Of a stretch of 8,219 nucleotides of DNA, positions 1-6,106 are shown in pieces (position 1 is the stretch's first letter; every line of letters starts with the position of its first letter). Source of the DNA: Chloroflexota bacterium (GTDB lineage: Bacteria; Chloroflexota; Anaerolineae; Aggregatilineales; Aggregatilineaceae); contig JACRBK010000153.1 in assembly GCA_016234525.1 (NCBI GenBank), positions 1-8,219 on the forward strand, read 5' to 3'. A program made the position numbers and the translations under genes. The notes under the pieces were generated by a model. It was not told where the DNA came from. It was given only the letters and a program-made list of their open reading frames with translations, and made no database searches.

Positions 1-103
1 AAGTCGGGTGTACGATCTCCTGGCTGCGTGTACCGCAGACAAAGCCGGTCGTGCTGGCTCGCAAAACGCTTCCGATGATAGGCTGCTGTGTTTGATCGTT
101 CAT
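1..103 (-). CDS. Start of a short-reading gene downstream of nurA, possible HAS-barrel/HerA-associated protein (truncated by the window edge)
   Basis: An open frame starts with ATG at 103-101 and reads 34 codons without a stop to the left edge. It is preceded by AAGGA on the minus strand with about 7 nt spacing, a good ribosome binding site and the main reason to call it a gene. The visible protein begins MNDQTQQPIIGSVLRASTTG and continues FVCGTRSQEIVHPT. The I-G-x-V-x-x-S-T-T pattern resembles the start of the HAS-barrel domain that forms the N-terminus of HerA-type ATPases, or stands alone beside them. It lies 76 bp downstream of nurA on the same strand, and nurA and herA are commonly neighbours. 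The gene call rests on what is seen; the HAS-barrel assignment is inference from a short segment and synteny. It could be HerA itself or a separate small protein. Confidence 0.55.
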   Translation of the reverse strand, partial: MNDQTQQPIIGSVLRASTTGFVCGTRSQEIVHPT

Positions 104-122
104 CCAATATTCCTTACACTCA

Positions 123-180
123 TTGGGCGCGGCAGTGCCGCATCCCTACATTGATTGAGCGCGGCAAGCCCCGCCCCGAT
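123..180. repeat. Two tandem copies of the intergenic palindromic repeat
   Basis: Copy one (123-150) contains the perfect inverted repeat GCGGCA-G-TGCCGC at 129-141 and ends in TCCCTAC. Copy two (155-180) begins TTGAGCGCGGCA, 32 nt after the same position in copy one, and ends in GCCCCGAT. Both match the family seen at 5621-5650. Copy two touches the nurA stop codon (180-182). The pair fills nearly the whole gap between nurA and the next gene. It could form RNA hairpins that end transcription or protect the nurA 3' end, but there is no T-run typical of an intrinsic terminator. Confidence 0.6.
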
Positions 181-1412
181 TATTTGTGTTTTTGACTGTA
201 AGTGGTGCGGCCATGCCGGACCACTTTTGACTCTAGTTTCTCTGAATGTTCGACCTGCTGCTGATTTCTACGCAGTTCGATCTCGATTAATTCGTTCAAC
301 TGGCTGCGTTCATGACTGCGCACCACGGCCAGTTCGTCAGCCCGGGTGAGGGCATAGGGATAACGCCACATTACCTGGCACTGGTGATAGATCAGCGCGT
401 GGACCTCGTCGACTCGTTCCGGCACCCGCGCTACCCACATCGGCATTTCGACGCGCGCCAAATGATAATCACCGCTGCTGCCCACGTTCAGATAAAAAAA
501 GGCGATCTCATAGCTTTCGCCCTTGTCATGATACCGTTTGTTTTGGGGAGACTGCTGGACCAGCAGCGCCGAACGTTCGCCGGGTTTGAGCAGTTTGAAC
601 ATTAAGAACTGGTCGACCAGACCTTCTAACACGCCGTTGGTATCGAGCGCGGTTCTGCGCACTTCGCTTGCCTCCAGGCTCAGCAAATGCAGCAGGCTGA
701 CGACAAACGCGCTGGTTGGACGATCCACATAACCTACCAAACTGGCGGCGTGGCCGTGTTCGCGGACCATGGCAGCATGTGTGTCCAACAGCCAGACCAT
801 GACTCCCAGGTAACGATCTTGCAGTTCTTTACCGTCCGGCACATCTTTGCCCACCCAAAACAGCAGCGGACCATCGCGCACCGCCAGCAGCGGCGCAGGA
901 ATCTCGTGCCGCCGCCAGGATTCGCGGGCCAAGACTTCGATCTCGCCTACGTTGCGCCGCGCATTGACGGCTTCGTTGGCGATCAAGTGGCCTTCGCTGT
1001 CGTGCAGTTCGGTAGGGGAGTAGTGCAGGCGCGGTTCGGTGATCTGTTCGGGCAGTTCATCTACGCCGTGATGAAAAACGAATACGCCGATGTTGGTCAG
1101 GTAAAACAGCGCTGATCCGTGCGCGTTGGGGTAAATCTGCGATCCGTCCGCCGCAAGGATGGTGGCGCGTGCTGGGGCTGAAGGCAGGGGATAGGCTTGA
1201 TTGATAGCTTCGTAGAGCGGAGCCGCCCCGCGAAAGCCCGCGTCACGTTCACGCGCTAACTTGATGCGAGTCCAGATGGCATCGAGGTCGCCGAGGGTTA
1301 GGAAAAATTCCCAGGCAGCGAGCGTGCGCTGGGTATCATCGAGGTTTTGGGCGGCCAGGGCACGCCCCATCCGTTCTACCTGCGGCACAACTTTCTCAAA
1401 CTCTAAAGTCAA
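180..1412 (-). CDS. nurA: NurA-family DNA repair nuclease
   Basis: The 410-residue protein carries a NurA domain, a Mn-dependent 5'-3' nuclease family with an RNase H-like fold that works with the HerA hexameric ATPase to process DNA ends. Visible motifs in order are ILAADGSQIYP (Asp-89, the usual first metal ligand), LLAVRDGPLLF (Asp-180), GYVDRPTS (about 227-234), GDYHLARVEMPMWVA (His-317) and YPYALTRADELAVV (351-364). These match the order and spacing of NurA motifs; the exact catalytic residue assignment is inference from the family. The last 30 residues are polar and basic and look like a family-variable tail. The start is TTG at 1412, chosen because GGGAG lies about 9 nt upstream and no in-frame ATG or GTG competes. 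Its own promoter (1528-1556) and leader precede it. The following gene (1-103) is probably in the same operon. Cytoplasmic; no signal peptide or membrane segment. Confidence 0.85.
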   Translation of the reverse strand: MTLEFEKVVPQVERMGRALAAQNLDDTQRTLAAWEFFLTLGDLDAIWTRIKLARERDAGFRGAAPLYEAINQAYPLPSAPARATILAADGSQIYPNAHGSALFYLTNIGVFVFHHGVDELPEQITEPRLHYSPTELHDSEGHLIANEAVNARRNVGEIEVLARESWRRHEIPAPLLAVRDGPLLFWVGKDVPDGKELQDRYLGVMVWLLDTHAAMVREHGHAASLVGYVDRPTSAFVVSLLHLLSLEASEVRRTALDTNGVLEGLVDQFLMFKLLKPGERSALLVQQSPQNKRYHDKGESYEIAFFYLNVGSSGDYHLARVEMPMWVARVPERVDEVHALIYHQCQVMWRYPYALTRADELAVVRSHERSQLNELIEIELRRNQQQVEHSEKLESKVVRHGRTTYSQKHK

Positions 1413-1420
1413 GTGTCACC

Positions 1421-1427
1421 GCTCCCT
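1421..1427 (-). promoter_or_regulatory. Ribosome binding site deciding the nurA TTG start
   Basis: On the minus strand the sequence AAAGGGAGCGGTGACACTTG places GGGAG about 9 nt before TTG at 1412. A GTG lies between them but is out of frame with NurA. This supports TTG as the initiation codon. Confidence 0.6.
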
Positions 1428-1429
1428 TT

Positions 1430-1502
1430 AAGTATCTATCCATAAATTGTTTTGGTTAAGGCGCTGCTTACTGCGCCCCATAGAATTTGTAGATAGATAG
1501 TT
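1430..1502. repeat. Long imperfect inverted repeat in the nurA leader
   Basis: The left arm TATCTATC (1433-1440) pairs with GATAGATA (1492-1499). AAATT (1444-1448) pairs with AATTT (1484-1488), and GGCGC (1460-1464) pairs with GCGCC (1473-1477) around an 8-nt loop. The outer part has about 15 matches in 17 positions; the centre has unpaired bases. In the nurA transcript this would be a hairpin of about 70 nt ending a few bases before the ribosome binding site. It could be a regulatory leader, a transcript stabiliser or the remains of a small palindromic element. There is no T-run after the stem, so an intrinsic terminator is unlikely. Confidence 0.6.
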
Positions 1503-1527
1503 ATTGTTTTCTAACCTTTCAGGAGTC

Positions 1528-1556
1528 AGTGTAGCACTAATGTTCTGTTGTGTCAA
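1528..1556 (-). promoter_or_regulatory. Sigma-70-type promoter for nurA
   Basis: On the minus strand a perfect -35 box TTGACA (plus positions 1551-1556) is followed by exactly 17 nt and a -10 box TACACT (1528-1533), with TG one base before it (extended -10). It begins 8 bp after the stop codon of the upstream protease, so nurA can be transcribed separately from the protease genes. The predicted start near 1521 gives a leader of about 108 nt. Confidence 0.7.
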
Positions 1557-1564
1557 GCATTTGG

Positions 1565-3472
1565 TTAATTACGTTGTACCGCGATCTTGTAAGCGGCTGG
1601 GATCGTCGTGAACGGCGCCATGCCACCGATCACCACCGCCGCCGATCCGCCCTCTGGTATAGTGAACGAAACGCGCCCGGTATTCAGGTCGTCTAATGTC
1701 ACCACCTGGACGCTGGCCTGTTTTTCTGGCCCATGTACCACTACCGCCAACGACCAATGCTGCGGTACGGTGTCTGGCACGCGCAAAAAACCGTTTGGTT
1801 TCCAGACGGATTCGGTTTGTTCGGTATTATCCGCTGTATCAAGCTCGATCAGGCGGATGTTGTCCAACGCTACCCCTTCTAGCGTGACCGAATTATCGGT
1901 CAGGTATTCAAAGCGAATCAGCACGGATTTTCCGGCATAGGCGCTGAGATCGATCTTTTCTTCGATCCAGCTCATCGAATCGCCGCTGTAGTAGGCTCCG
2001 GGCGCTTTTTCCCCCGCCAAGGCTGACCGCTCGCCATTGACCAGTTCCCAGGTTTGCCCACCGTCGTCCGATACTACGACCTGGAACCAGTCAAAATCAT
2101 CCTCGACATTCCACCAGGCATTAAACGTCAGTGTCGCCGTTGCGAGGCCGGTCAGGTCAAATGCTCCGGTGAGGCGGGCGGCGCTGCTGCCGTTGTTATA
2201 CGACCACCACATCCAATCGCCCGAATGCGGCGTGGTTTCGATCACCTGGGTCGAGTCGCTGCCATCAAAACTCAGTTTATAATCGCCCGCTTCTCTCAGG
2301 CTCAAATAATCAGCCCCATAGGGATGCACCGTCGCGTTATAAACCGTGTTATTTTTCGTTAGATGCAGCGGAGCAGGGGTAATGGGGTTGGGCAGGTCGA
2401 GCGACTGGTAATAATACTGGCCGCTGCCGGCATACGGGCTGTCGAGATAGTTCGCCAAAATCCAATCGGCGAATACCTGATCGACACTGACCGTCTGCCC
2501 GGTGGCGACCAAAGCTCCCTGGACTGCCGCCAGTCCATCATAATCGGTTTGGACCAACAGCCGCATAAAATCCAGCCCAAAACGCTCGTACAGGTAGACC
2601 ATAAACAGGTAACCCGCGCCGTAGTAGATGCCCAAATCGTACCCATCCACTGACCAACCGTTTAACGAGTGATCGGGGTCGTTGAGATAGTCGATCATGT
2701 TATAACTGCCAATGGTATCGGGATGAAAGCCATTGAGATGTTCGGCTAATTGGGACAGCCCTTCGTTGAACCAGCGCTGCTCGTTGCCATCGACATGATA
2801 TTGGATCAGGTGTTGGTGTTCGTGCGCCAGCGTGGTCAGAAATTCATCTGAGCCGAATGGCGCTGTATCCAGGCTGATATAGATCACTTCGCGCTGGTTG
2901 CTCTCTGGGCAAACTGAGCGGGGACATAGATCCTCTGGGTTAAACGCCCCCATGATCCCATAACCAACTGAACTTTGGGCCACGACATGTATCCGGCTGT
3001 CGCCATCAATGCCGGGATTCCACTCTTCACCATAAATGTCATGATTCAGCGGCCAGATGTGGTTTTCAAAAAAATCGGCGGTGTATTCCAGATCGGCGGA
3101 ATCGAAAGAACTGCCGCGCTCAAACCAGAAATAGGCGTGAGGAGTGCGCTCTGCCAGCATAAATACCCTGGTTTTGTCCCCCTCGCTGCCCAGCGGGATA
3201 AAGTCTTCGGTGTCCCCGACCTGATATTCATGGGTCGGAAACGGGCCGTACATATCATCGGCGGTTTCCCAACCTACATCGACCAGCCAATCCGCCTGCG
3301 AACGGTGACGGGGTGGCAGCGGTGCATCGGCCCATGAGAGCAGCGGTTTTTGTTTGCCGTCCTGGGCCTGAACAGGAGTCTGAGCAACCCAGGGGGATAA
3401 GCTGACCGCCAGCAGCACCATGACCAGGATCAGGCGAACCGGGCGATTTGTTAGCCATACTTTCTCATTCAT
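1565..3472 (-). CDS. Secreted zinc metalloprotease, InhA/M30-like with MAM-like domain (paralogue 1)
   Basis: A 635-residue protein from the ATG at 3472. A basic start and hydrophobic stretch (about 10-30) followed by PVQAQ form a signal peptide, so it is exported. The peptidase domain holds PGIDGD (153-158), LAHEHQH (zinc site His-217, Glu-218, His-221) and, after 15 further residues, Glu-237 in NEGLSQ, the expected third zinc ligand of a gluzincin. A Tyr-rich YYGAGYLF segment follows. From about 420 comes a beta-rich jelly-roll region (WWS, TFNAWW, SDDGGQTWE, LIRFEYLTDN, DNIRLIE) like the MAM-like domain of immune inhibitor A peptidases, then a final beta domain. Cys-183 and Cys-188 may form a disulfide. 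An in-frame TTG at 3508 would add 12 residues, but it has no Shine-Dalgarno and spoils the signal peptide; the ATG has a weak GTGAGA 9 nt upstream. Likely role: degrading extracellular protein. The substrate is unknown; M6 versus M30 placement is uncertain. Confidence 0.8.
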   Translation of the reverse strand: MNEKVWLTNRPVRLILVMVLLAVSLSPWVAQTPVQAQDGKQKPLLSWADAPLPPRHRSQADWLVDVGWETADDMYGPFPTHEYQVGDTEDFIPLGSEGDKTRVFMLAERTPHAYFWFERGSSFDSADLEYTADFFENHIWPLNHDIYGEEWNPGIDGDSRIHVVAQSSVGYGIMGAFNPEDLCPRSVCPESNQREVIYISLDTAPFGSDEFLTTLAHEHQHLIQYHVDGNEQRWFNEGLSQLAEHLNGFHPDTIGSYNMIDYLNDPDHSLNGWSVDGYDLGIYYGAGYLFMVYLYERFGLDFMRLLVQTDYDGLAAVQGALVATGQTVSVDQVFADWILANYLDSPYAGSGQYYYQSLDLPNPITPAPLHLTKNNTVYNATVHPYGADYLSLREAGDYKLSFDGSDSTQVIETTPHSGDWMWWSYNNGSSAARLTGAFDLTGLATATLTFNAWWNVEDDFDWFQVVVSDDGGQTWELVNGERSALAGEKAPGAYYSGDSMSWIEEKIDLSAYAGKSVLIRFEYLTDNSVTLEGVALDNIRLIELDTADNTEQTESVWKPNGFLRVPDTVPQHWSLAVVVHGPEKQASVQVVTLDDLNTGRVSFTIPEGGSAAVVIGGMAPFTTIPAAYKIAVQRN

Positions 3473-3545
3473 TCCAATACATCTCACTTTCGCTGTCGCC
3501 TGATCCAATGGTCAATAACTAGAGTCTATGCAAAACAGGCACAGA

Positions 3546-3578
3546 CTGGGCGAAATTTTTTGTGAATTCGCCCTTACG
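3546..3578. repeat. Palindromic repeat copy between the two protease genes
   Basis: GGGCGAA (3548-3554) and TTCGCCC (3567-3573) form a perfect 7-bp stem around a 12-nt AT-rich loop. The flanks (CTGGGCG on the left, CGCCCTTACG on the right) match the ends of the family at 5621-5650 and 6015-6043, although the interior differs. The TAA stop codon of the upstream protease gene (3574-3576) lies inside the conserved right end. It may act as a weak terminator or processing hairpin between the two genes; no T-run follows it on the minus strand. Confidence 0.55.
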
Positions 3579-5493
3579 GCACTGGAGCCAACGTCAGCAC
3601 ATAGTCCGCTGTTTCGGTAGTGATCGGAGCCAGGCCAGACACTACGATTATCGTATTGTCGTCCACCGCCAATTCCCATTCTCCCTGGGGCAGGCTGTCC
3701 ATATCCAACAGACGAGTGACAGGCGCCGTCGAGTTCCCTGGCTGGATCACCTGCACCAAAAAACGTTGAGGCAGCACGTTATCCATCCAAACCCAACCTT
3801 CTGGCAGCCAGCCGCCTTCGCCGGTCTCAAAATCATCGGTGTAGCCAATTTCGGGGATACTCACATCATCGATGATCATGCCGGGCTGGGTGACGGCATC
3901 ATCGGTCATGTATTCAAAACGCAGCAGAATGTGCTGCCCGGCATAGGGTGTGAGATCAACGACCTCTTCGACCCAATTTTCACTTTGCCCGGTATAACCG
4001 GGGCCGTAGGCGTTGCCATGTGGATTTTCGGTGGTAGTGCGCGCCGTCGAAAGCGGTGTCCAGGTCGCGCCGCCATCGGTAGATACCATCACATAGCCGT
4101 AATCCCATTGGTCTTCGATAAAATACCACGTCCAGAATTTGAGGGTGGCGCTGCTTACACCGCTGAGATCAAATTCCCGCGTCAGGCGCATATCGCTGAC
4201 ATCGGCGCGGTTAGACCACCACATATACTGCCCGCTGTGGGCGTTGGTTGGAACGACCTGGACGGTTTCATTTCCCTTGAAGGTCAGTCGGATTTGGGTG
4301 GGATTTGCGTTGATTGGCAGGTACTGCGCGCCCCACTGCGGCGCTTGCAGGGACAACGGCTGCCCGTCAAGGGCCAGCGCGCGGGTGATCGAGGCGGGCG
4401 ACAAGTTGTTCAGACCATCCAGCGTGTAATTATAACGGCCATCGCCAACCGAAGAGTCCATCAGCAGGTTGGTCACCAGCCAGTCCGCGAACAAGTCCAC
4501 CGCCGTGACCGGCGTGCCTGTCGCTGGATCAACTGCGCCTATGGCTGCCAGTGTACGATCAACACTTTCCATCCCATTGGCCGGATCGCGCACCAGGGCC
4601 GTAGTAGCCTGCTCACCGTAACGCTGGTAAAAGTAGGCGGTGAACAGGTAGGCCGCGCCGTAATGCGCAGGACGCTCCCCGCTGTTTTCCGGCCAGTGAT
4701 TCAACTGGATGTTCGGCGCCGTGAGAAAACCCGGCGCGAATCCGCTGGAACCATAGCCGGTGATCAATGTCGCCAGTTCAGACAGGCCCTCGTTCAGCCA
4801 GCTATCCTCGTTTTCGTCCACCGTCCAATGCACCATGTGCTGGAATTCATGGGCGAGCACGCTCTCGTAATACTCCGAGCCTATCGTATCGCCAATCGCA
4901 TCCAGGTTGACATAAAACATCTCGTGTTCGTTTGAGCCGGGTTCTACTGCTTTAGGGTATTGGCTCCGGCTGCCATAATAGGCCGCCACAAAGTCGCCCA
5001 GGCGCGTGGAATGCAGGATATAGATATGCGGATCGCCGTCAATACCGGGGAACCACTCTGAACCAAATACTTCATGTACTTTGGGGCGAATCAGGTTTTC
5101 AAATGCATCTGCGGATTTTTTGATTCCGGCCTGGTCGACCGGCTGGTTGGCTTCGACGAACATATAAATATGCTCGGTCTTGTAAACCAACTCTGCATCT
5201 ACCGTAAAGGTATAATGTTCTCCCAAATTTTCCGCCGTGAAAGGGACGACCGCGCCGATTTCTAGTTCGGGCGGGGCCTGGGTGGGGGGTTCGGGAATGT
5301 TGGTCACACCGAGCAGTCGTTTTGCCAGGTCCACCCGGTCACGCGGAGGAATGATCGTGTTTTGGAGCCGGGCCAGGGTATCCCCTACGCCTTGTGAAGA
5401 AGTGGTGCCAGGCAGTGGAAGCAGGGCCAGGATCAATAATCCTATTCCCAATACTGCCGCGATCCAGGATAAACGCCGACGTAAATTCATCAT
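3574..5493 (-). CDS. Secreted zinc metalloprotease, InhA/M30-like with MAM-like domain (paralogue 2)
   Basis: A 639-residue exported peptidase. RRR followed by a hydrophobic segment (about 11-27) gives an N-terminal signal or anchor without a lipobox cysteine. After a Pro-rich linker (68-75) the catalytic domain contains PGIDGD (149-154), LAHEFQH (His-215, Glu-216, His-219) and Glu-235 in NEGLSELA, with the same 15-residue spacing as the neighbouring paralogue. HYGAAYLF (277-284) and LFADWL (334-339) follow. A MAM-like jelly-roll region spans about 420-550 (MWWS, STDGGATW, LLRFEYMTDD, IIDDVSIPE). The C-terminal beta domain ends with VVSGLAPITTETADYVLTL, mirrored in the paralogue. AGGAG lies 2 nt before the first ATG and 5 nt before the second, so translation may begin at 5490. 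It probably heads a two-gene transcript with the gene at 1565-3472. Extracellular protein degradation is inferred; the substrate is not visible. Confidence 0.8.
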   Translation of the reverse strand: MMNLRRRLSWIAAVLGIGLLILALLPLPGTTSSQGVGDTLARLQNTIIPPRDRVDLAKRLLGVTNIPEPPTQAPPELEIGAVVPFTAENLGEHYTFTVDAELVYKTEHIYMFVEANQPVDQAGIKKSADAFENLIRPKVHEVFGSEWFPGIDGDPHIYILHSTRLGDFVAAYYGSRSQYPKAVEPGSNEHEMFYVNLDAIGDTIGSEYYESVLAHEFQHMVHWTVDENEDSWLNEGLSELATLITGYGSSGFAPGFLTAPNIQLNHWPENSGERPAHYGAAYLFTAYFYQRYGEQATTALVRDPANGMESVDRTLAAIGAVDPATGTPVTAVDLFADWLVTNLLMDSSVGDGRYNYTLDGLNNLSPASITRALALDGQPLSLQAPQWGAQYLPINANPTQIRLTFKGNETVQVVPTNAHSGQYMWWSNRADVSDMRLTREFDLSGVSSATLKFWTWYFIEDQWDYGYVMVSTDGGATWTPLSTARTTTENPHGNAYGPGYTGQSENWVEEVVDLTPYAGQHILLRFEYMTDDAVTQPGMIIDDVSIPEIGYTDDFETGEGGWLPEGWVWMDNVLPQRFLVQVIQPGNSTAPVTRLLDMDSLPQGEWELAVDDNTIIVVSGLAPITTETADYVLTLAPVP

Positions 5494-5561
5494 GTCTCCT
5501 CAACCTTGCCTATACCGTCTAGTTTTAGCGGTTTTGTGGGGTCTGCGCCCAATTTTTAACG

Positions 5562-5583
5562 GGCGGCCCATCTGTGGGCAGCC
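5562..5583. repeat. Short hairpin in the divergent promoter region
   Basis: GGC-G-GCCCA, loop TCTG, TGGGC-A-GCC forms an 8-bp stem with one mismatch and a 4-nt loop. Just to its left CGCCC (5546-5550) can also pair with GGGCG (5561-5565) across AATTTTTAAC. The two pairings compete for the same GGGCG bases. It might be an operator or the remains of another repeat copy; it lacks the CCCTAC end of the main family. Confidence 0.45.
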
Positions 5584-5620
5584 GCTGAATTGTATACGCA
5601 TAATCTGTCTGTAAATGATC

Positions 5621-5650
5621 TTGGGCGCGGCGGCGCCGCGCCCCTACGAA
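5621..5650. repeat. Best-conserved copy of the intergenic palindromic repeat
   Basis: GGGCGCGGC (5623-5631) and GCCGCGCCC (5635-5643) form a perfect 9-bp stem with a 3-nt loop, preceded by TT and followed by CTAC. The ends define the family seen at 123-180, 3546-3578, 6015-6043 and, inverted and degenerate, at 8102-8126. The copy sits between 27 and 56 nt upstream of the moaD-like start. No open reading frame or transposase is linked to it, so it resembles a REP-type or very short MITE-like sequence. Confidence 0.7.
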
Positions 5651-5664
5651 AACTCAAAATGAAT

Positions 5665-5670
5665 GAGGAG
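5665..5670 (+). promoter_or_regulatory. Ribosome binding site fixing the moaD-like start
   Basis: GAGGAG lies 6 nt before ATG at 5677. The reading frame stays open further upstream to a TTG at 5590, but that extension would translate the palindromic repeat. This site therefore favours the ATG. Confidence 0.75.
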
Positions 5671-5676
5671 CAGCAT

Positions 5677-5961
5677 ATGGCTGTTTATCACGTGCGGCTG
5701 ATCGGGGGACTGCGTACAGCGGCGGGCGGAAAAGTCGTGGACGTTCATATGGGGACCGAAAACAGCGTGCGCGGTCTGCTCAACGCTCTCCGGCGCGATC
5801 ACCCGGCGCTGGCAGCTCACCTGTTGGATGATGACGGGCAGCTTTTTCCTGATATGCTGCTGCTGGTCAACAGCCAGCCGATCTATGCTCTGAACGGGCT
5901 GGACACCCCGCTCAATGAACAGGACGATGTGATGATGATCCCCCCGCTGTCAGGCGGTTAA
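5677..5961 (+). CDS. moaD: MoaD/ThiS-family sulfur carrier protein, AOR-associated
   Basis: A 94-residue beta-grasp protein. It starts MAVYHVRLIGGLRTAAGG, has the helix region VRGLLNALRRDHP (31-43), the strand LLLVNSQPI (61-69), then GLDTPLNEQDDV (74-85) and ends PPLSGG. The C-terminal Gly-Gly is what this family needs for adenylation and thiocarboxylation. GLDTPL plus the PPxxGG ending fits MoaD-type carriers in the molybdopterin pathway better than ThiS. In MoaD function, the thiocarboxylated C-terminus delivers sulfur to form the dithiolene of the pyranopterin that binds molybdenum or tungsten. It lies 145 bp upstream of the AOR gene on the same strand, so it probably serves that enzyme's cofactor. 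The family role is established knowledge; dedication to this AOR is inference. No MoaE or MoeB-like partner is in the window. A ThiS-like role is the main alternative. Confidence 0.8.
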   Translation: MAVYHVRLIGGLRTAAGGKVVDVHMGTENSVRGLLNALRRDHPALAAHLLDDDGQLFPDMLLLVNSQPIYALNGLDTPLNEQDDVMMIPPLSGG

Positions 5962-6014
5962 GCTATTGTAAGGCGGTTGGGCGTGCGTTATGCTATGCGC
6001 CGCCTCCTCAAAAA

Positions 6015-6043
6015 CTGGGCGCAGTTTCGCCGCGTCCCTACAG
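6015..6043. repeat. Palindromic repeat copy between moaD-like gene and AOR gene
   Basis: CTGGGCGC (6015-6022) and GCGTCCCTACAG (6032-6043) match the ends of the family; GGGCGC pairs with GCGTCCC with one bulged T. The interior (AGTTTCGCC) is unlike the 5621 copy. It lies about 53 bp after the moaD-like stop and could weaken or process the transcript between the two genes. Confidence 0.5.
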
Positions 6044-6060
6044 TAACAACCCTGCTTTTT

Positions 6061-6084
6061 GCTGAAAGCTGAGGACTGAAAGCT
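6061..6084 (+). repeat. Degenerate heptanucleotide repeat (GCTGAAA units)
   Basis: Successive 7-nt units read GCTGAAA, GCTGAGG, ACTGAAA and then GCT. CTGAAAGCT occurs twice (6062-6070 and 6076-6084), 14 nt apart. It resembles short tandem heptamer repeats common between genes in some bacteria. It ends 9 nt before the AOR ribosome binding site. Confidence 0.6.
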
Positions 6085-6092
6085 ATTTTCAC

Positions 6093-6097
6093 AGGAG
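6093..6097 (+). promoter_or_regulatory. Ribosome binding site of the AOR gene
   Basis: AGGAG with 9 nt spacing to ATG at 6107; it supports this start over later in-frame methionines. Confidence 0.7.
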
Positions 6098-6106
6098 ATT
6101 CCATCA

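Larger units (their letters stand above)
5494..5676. other. Divergent intergenic region between protease and moaD-like genes
   Basis: This 183-bp gap must contain promoters for both directions. It holds AGGAG just upstream of the protease start, two hairpins near 5546-5583, the palindromic repeat at 5621-5650 and GAGGAG before the moaD-like gene. CATAAT at 5599-5604 could be a plus-strand -10 box, but no acceptable -35 box lies 16-18 nt upstream. No convincing promoter was found for either direction. Confidence 0.5.

Noticed and set aside
687..1115. 142-codon open frame on the plus strand inside nurA
   Set aside because: It is opposite conserved NurA motifs, has no ribosome binding site and gives no family resemblance.
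1430..1502. Intrinsic terminator for the protease transcript
   Set aside because: The stem lies downstream of the nurA promoter and is not followed by a T-run on the minus strand.
3473..3508. 12-residue N-terminal extension of protease paralogue 1 from a TTG
   Set aside because: No ribosome binding site precedes it, and the internal ATG gives a normal signal peptide start.
3562..4935. 457-codon open frame on the plus strand
   Set aside because: It lies opposite the 3574-5493 protease gene, which has signal sequence, HExxH and domain motifs. The plus-strand product has no recognisable motif and is rich in Arg, His and Ile as expected for an antisense shadow.
5576..5604. Possible plus-strand promoter with CATAAT as -10 box for the moaD-like gene
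   Set aside because: The hexamer at 17-nt spacing upstream is GGGCAG, which does not resemble a -35 box.
5590..5676. 29-residue N-terminal extension of the MoaD-like protein from a TTG
   Set aside because: It would translate the palindromic repeat, has no Shine-Dalgarno, and the ATG at 5677 has GAGGAG at 6 nt.
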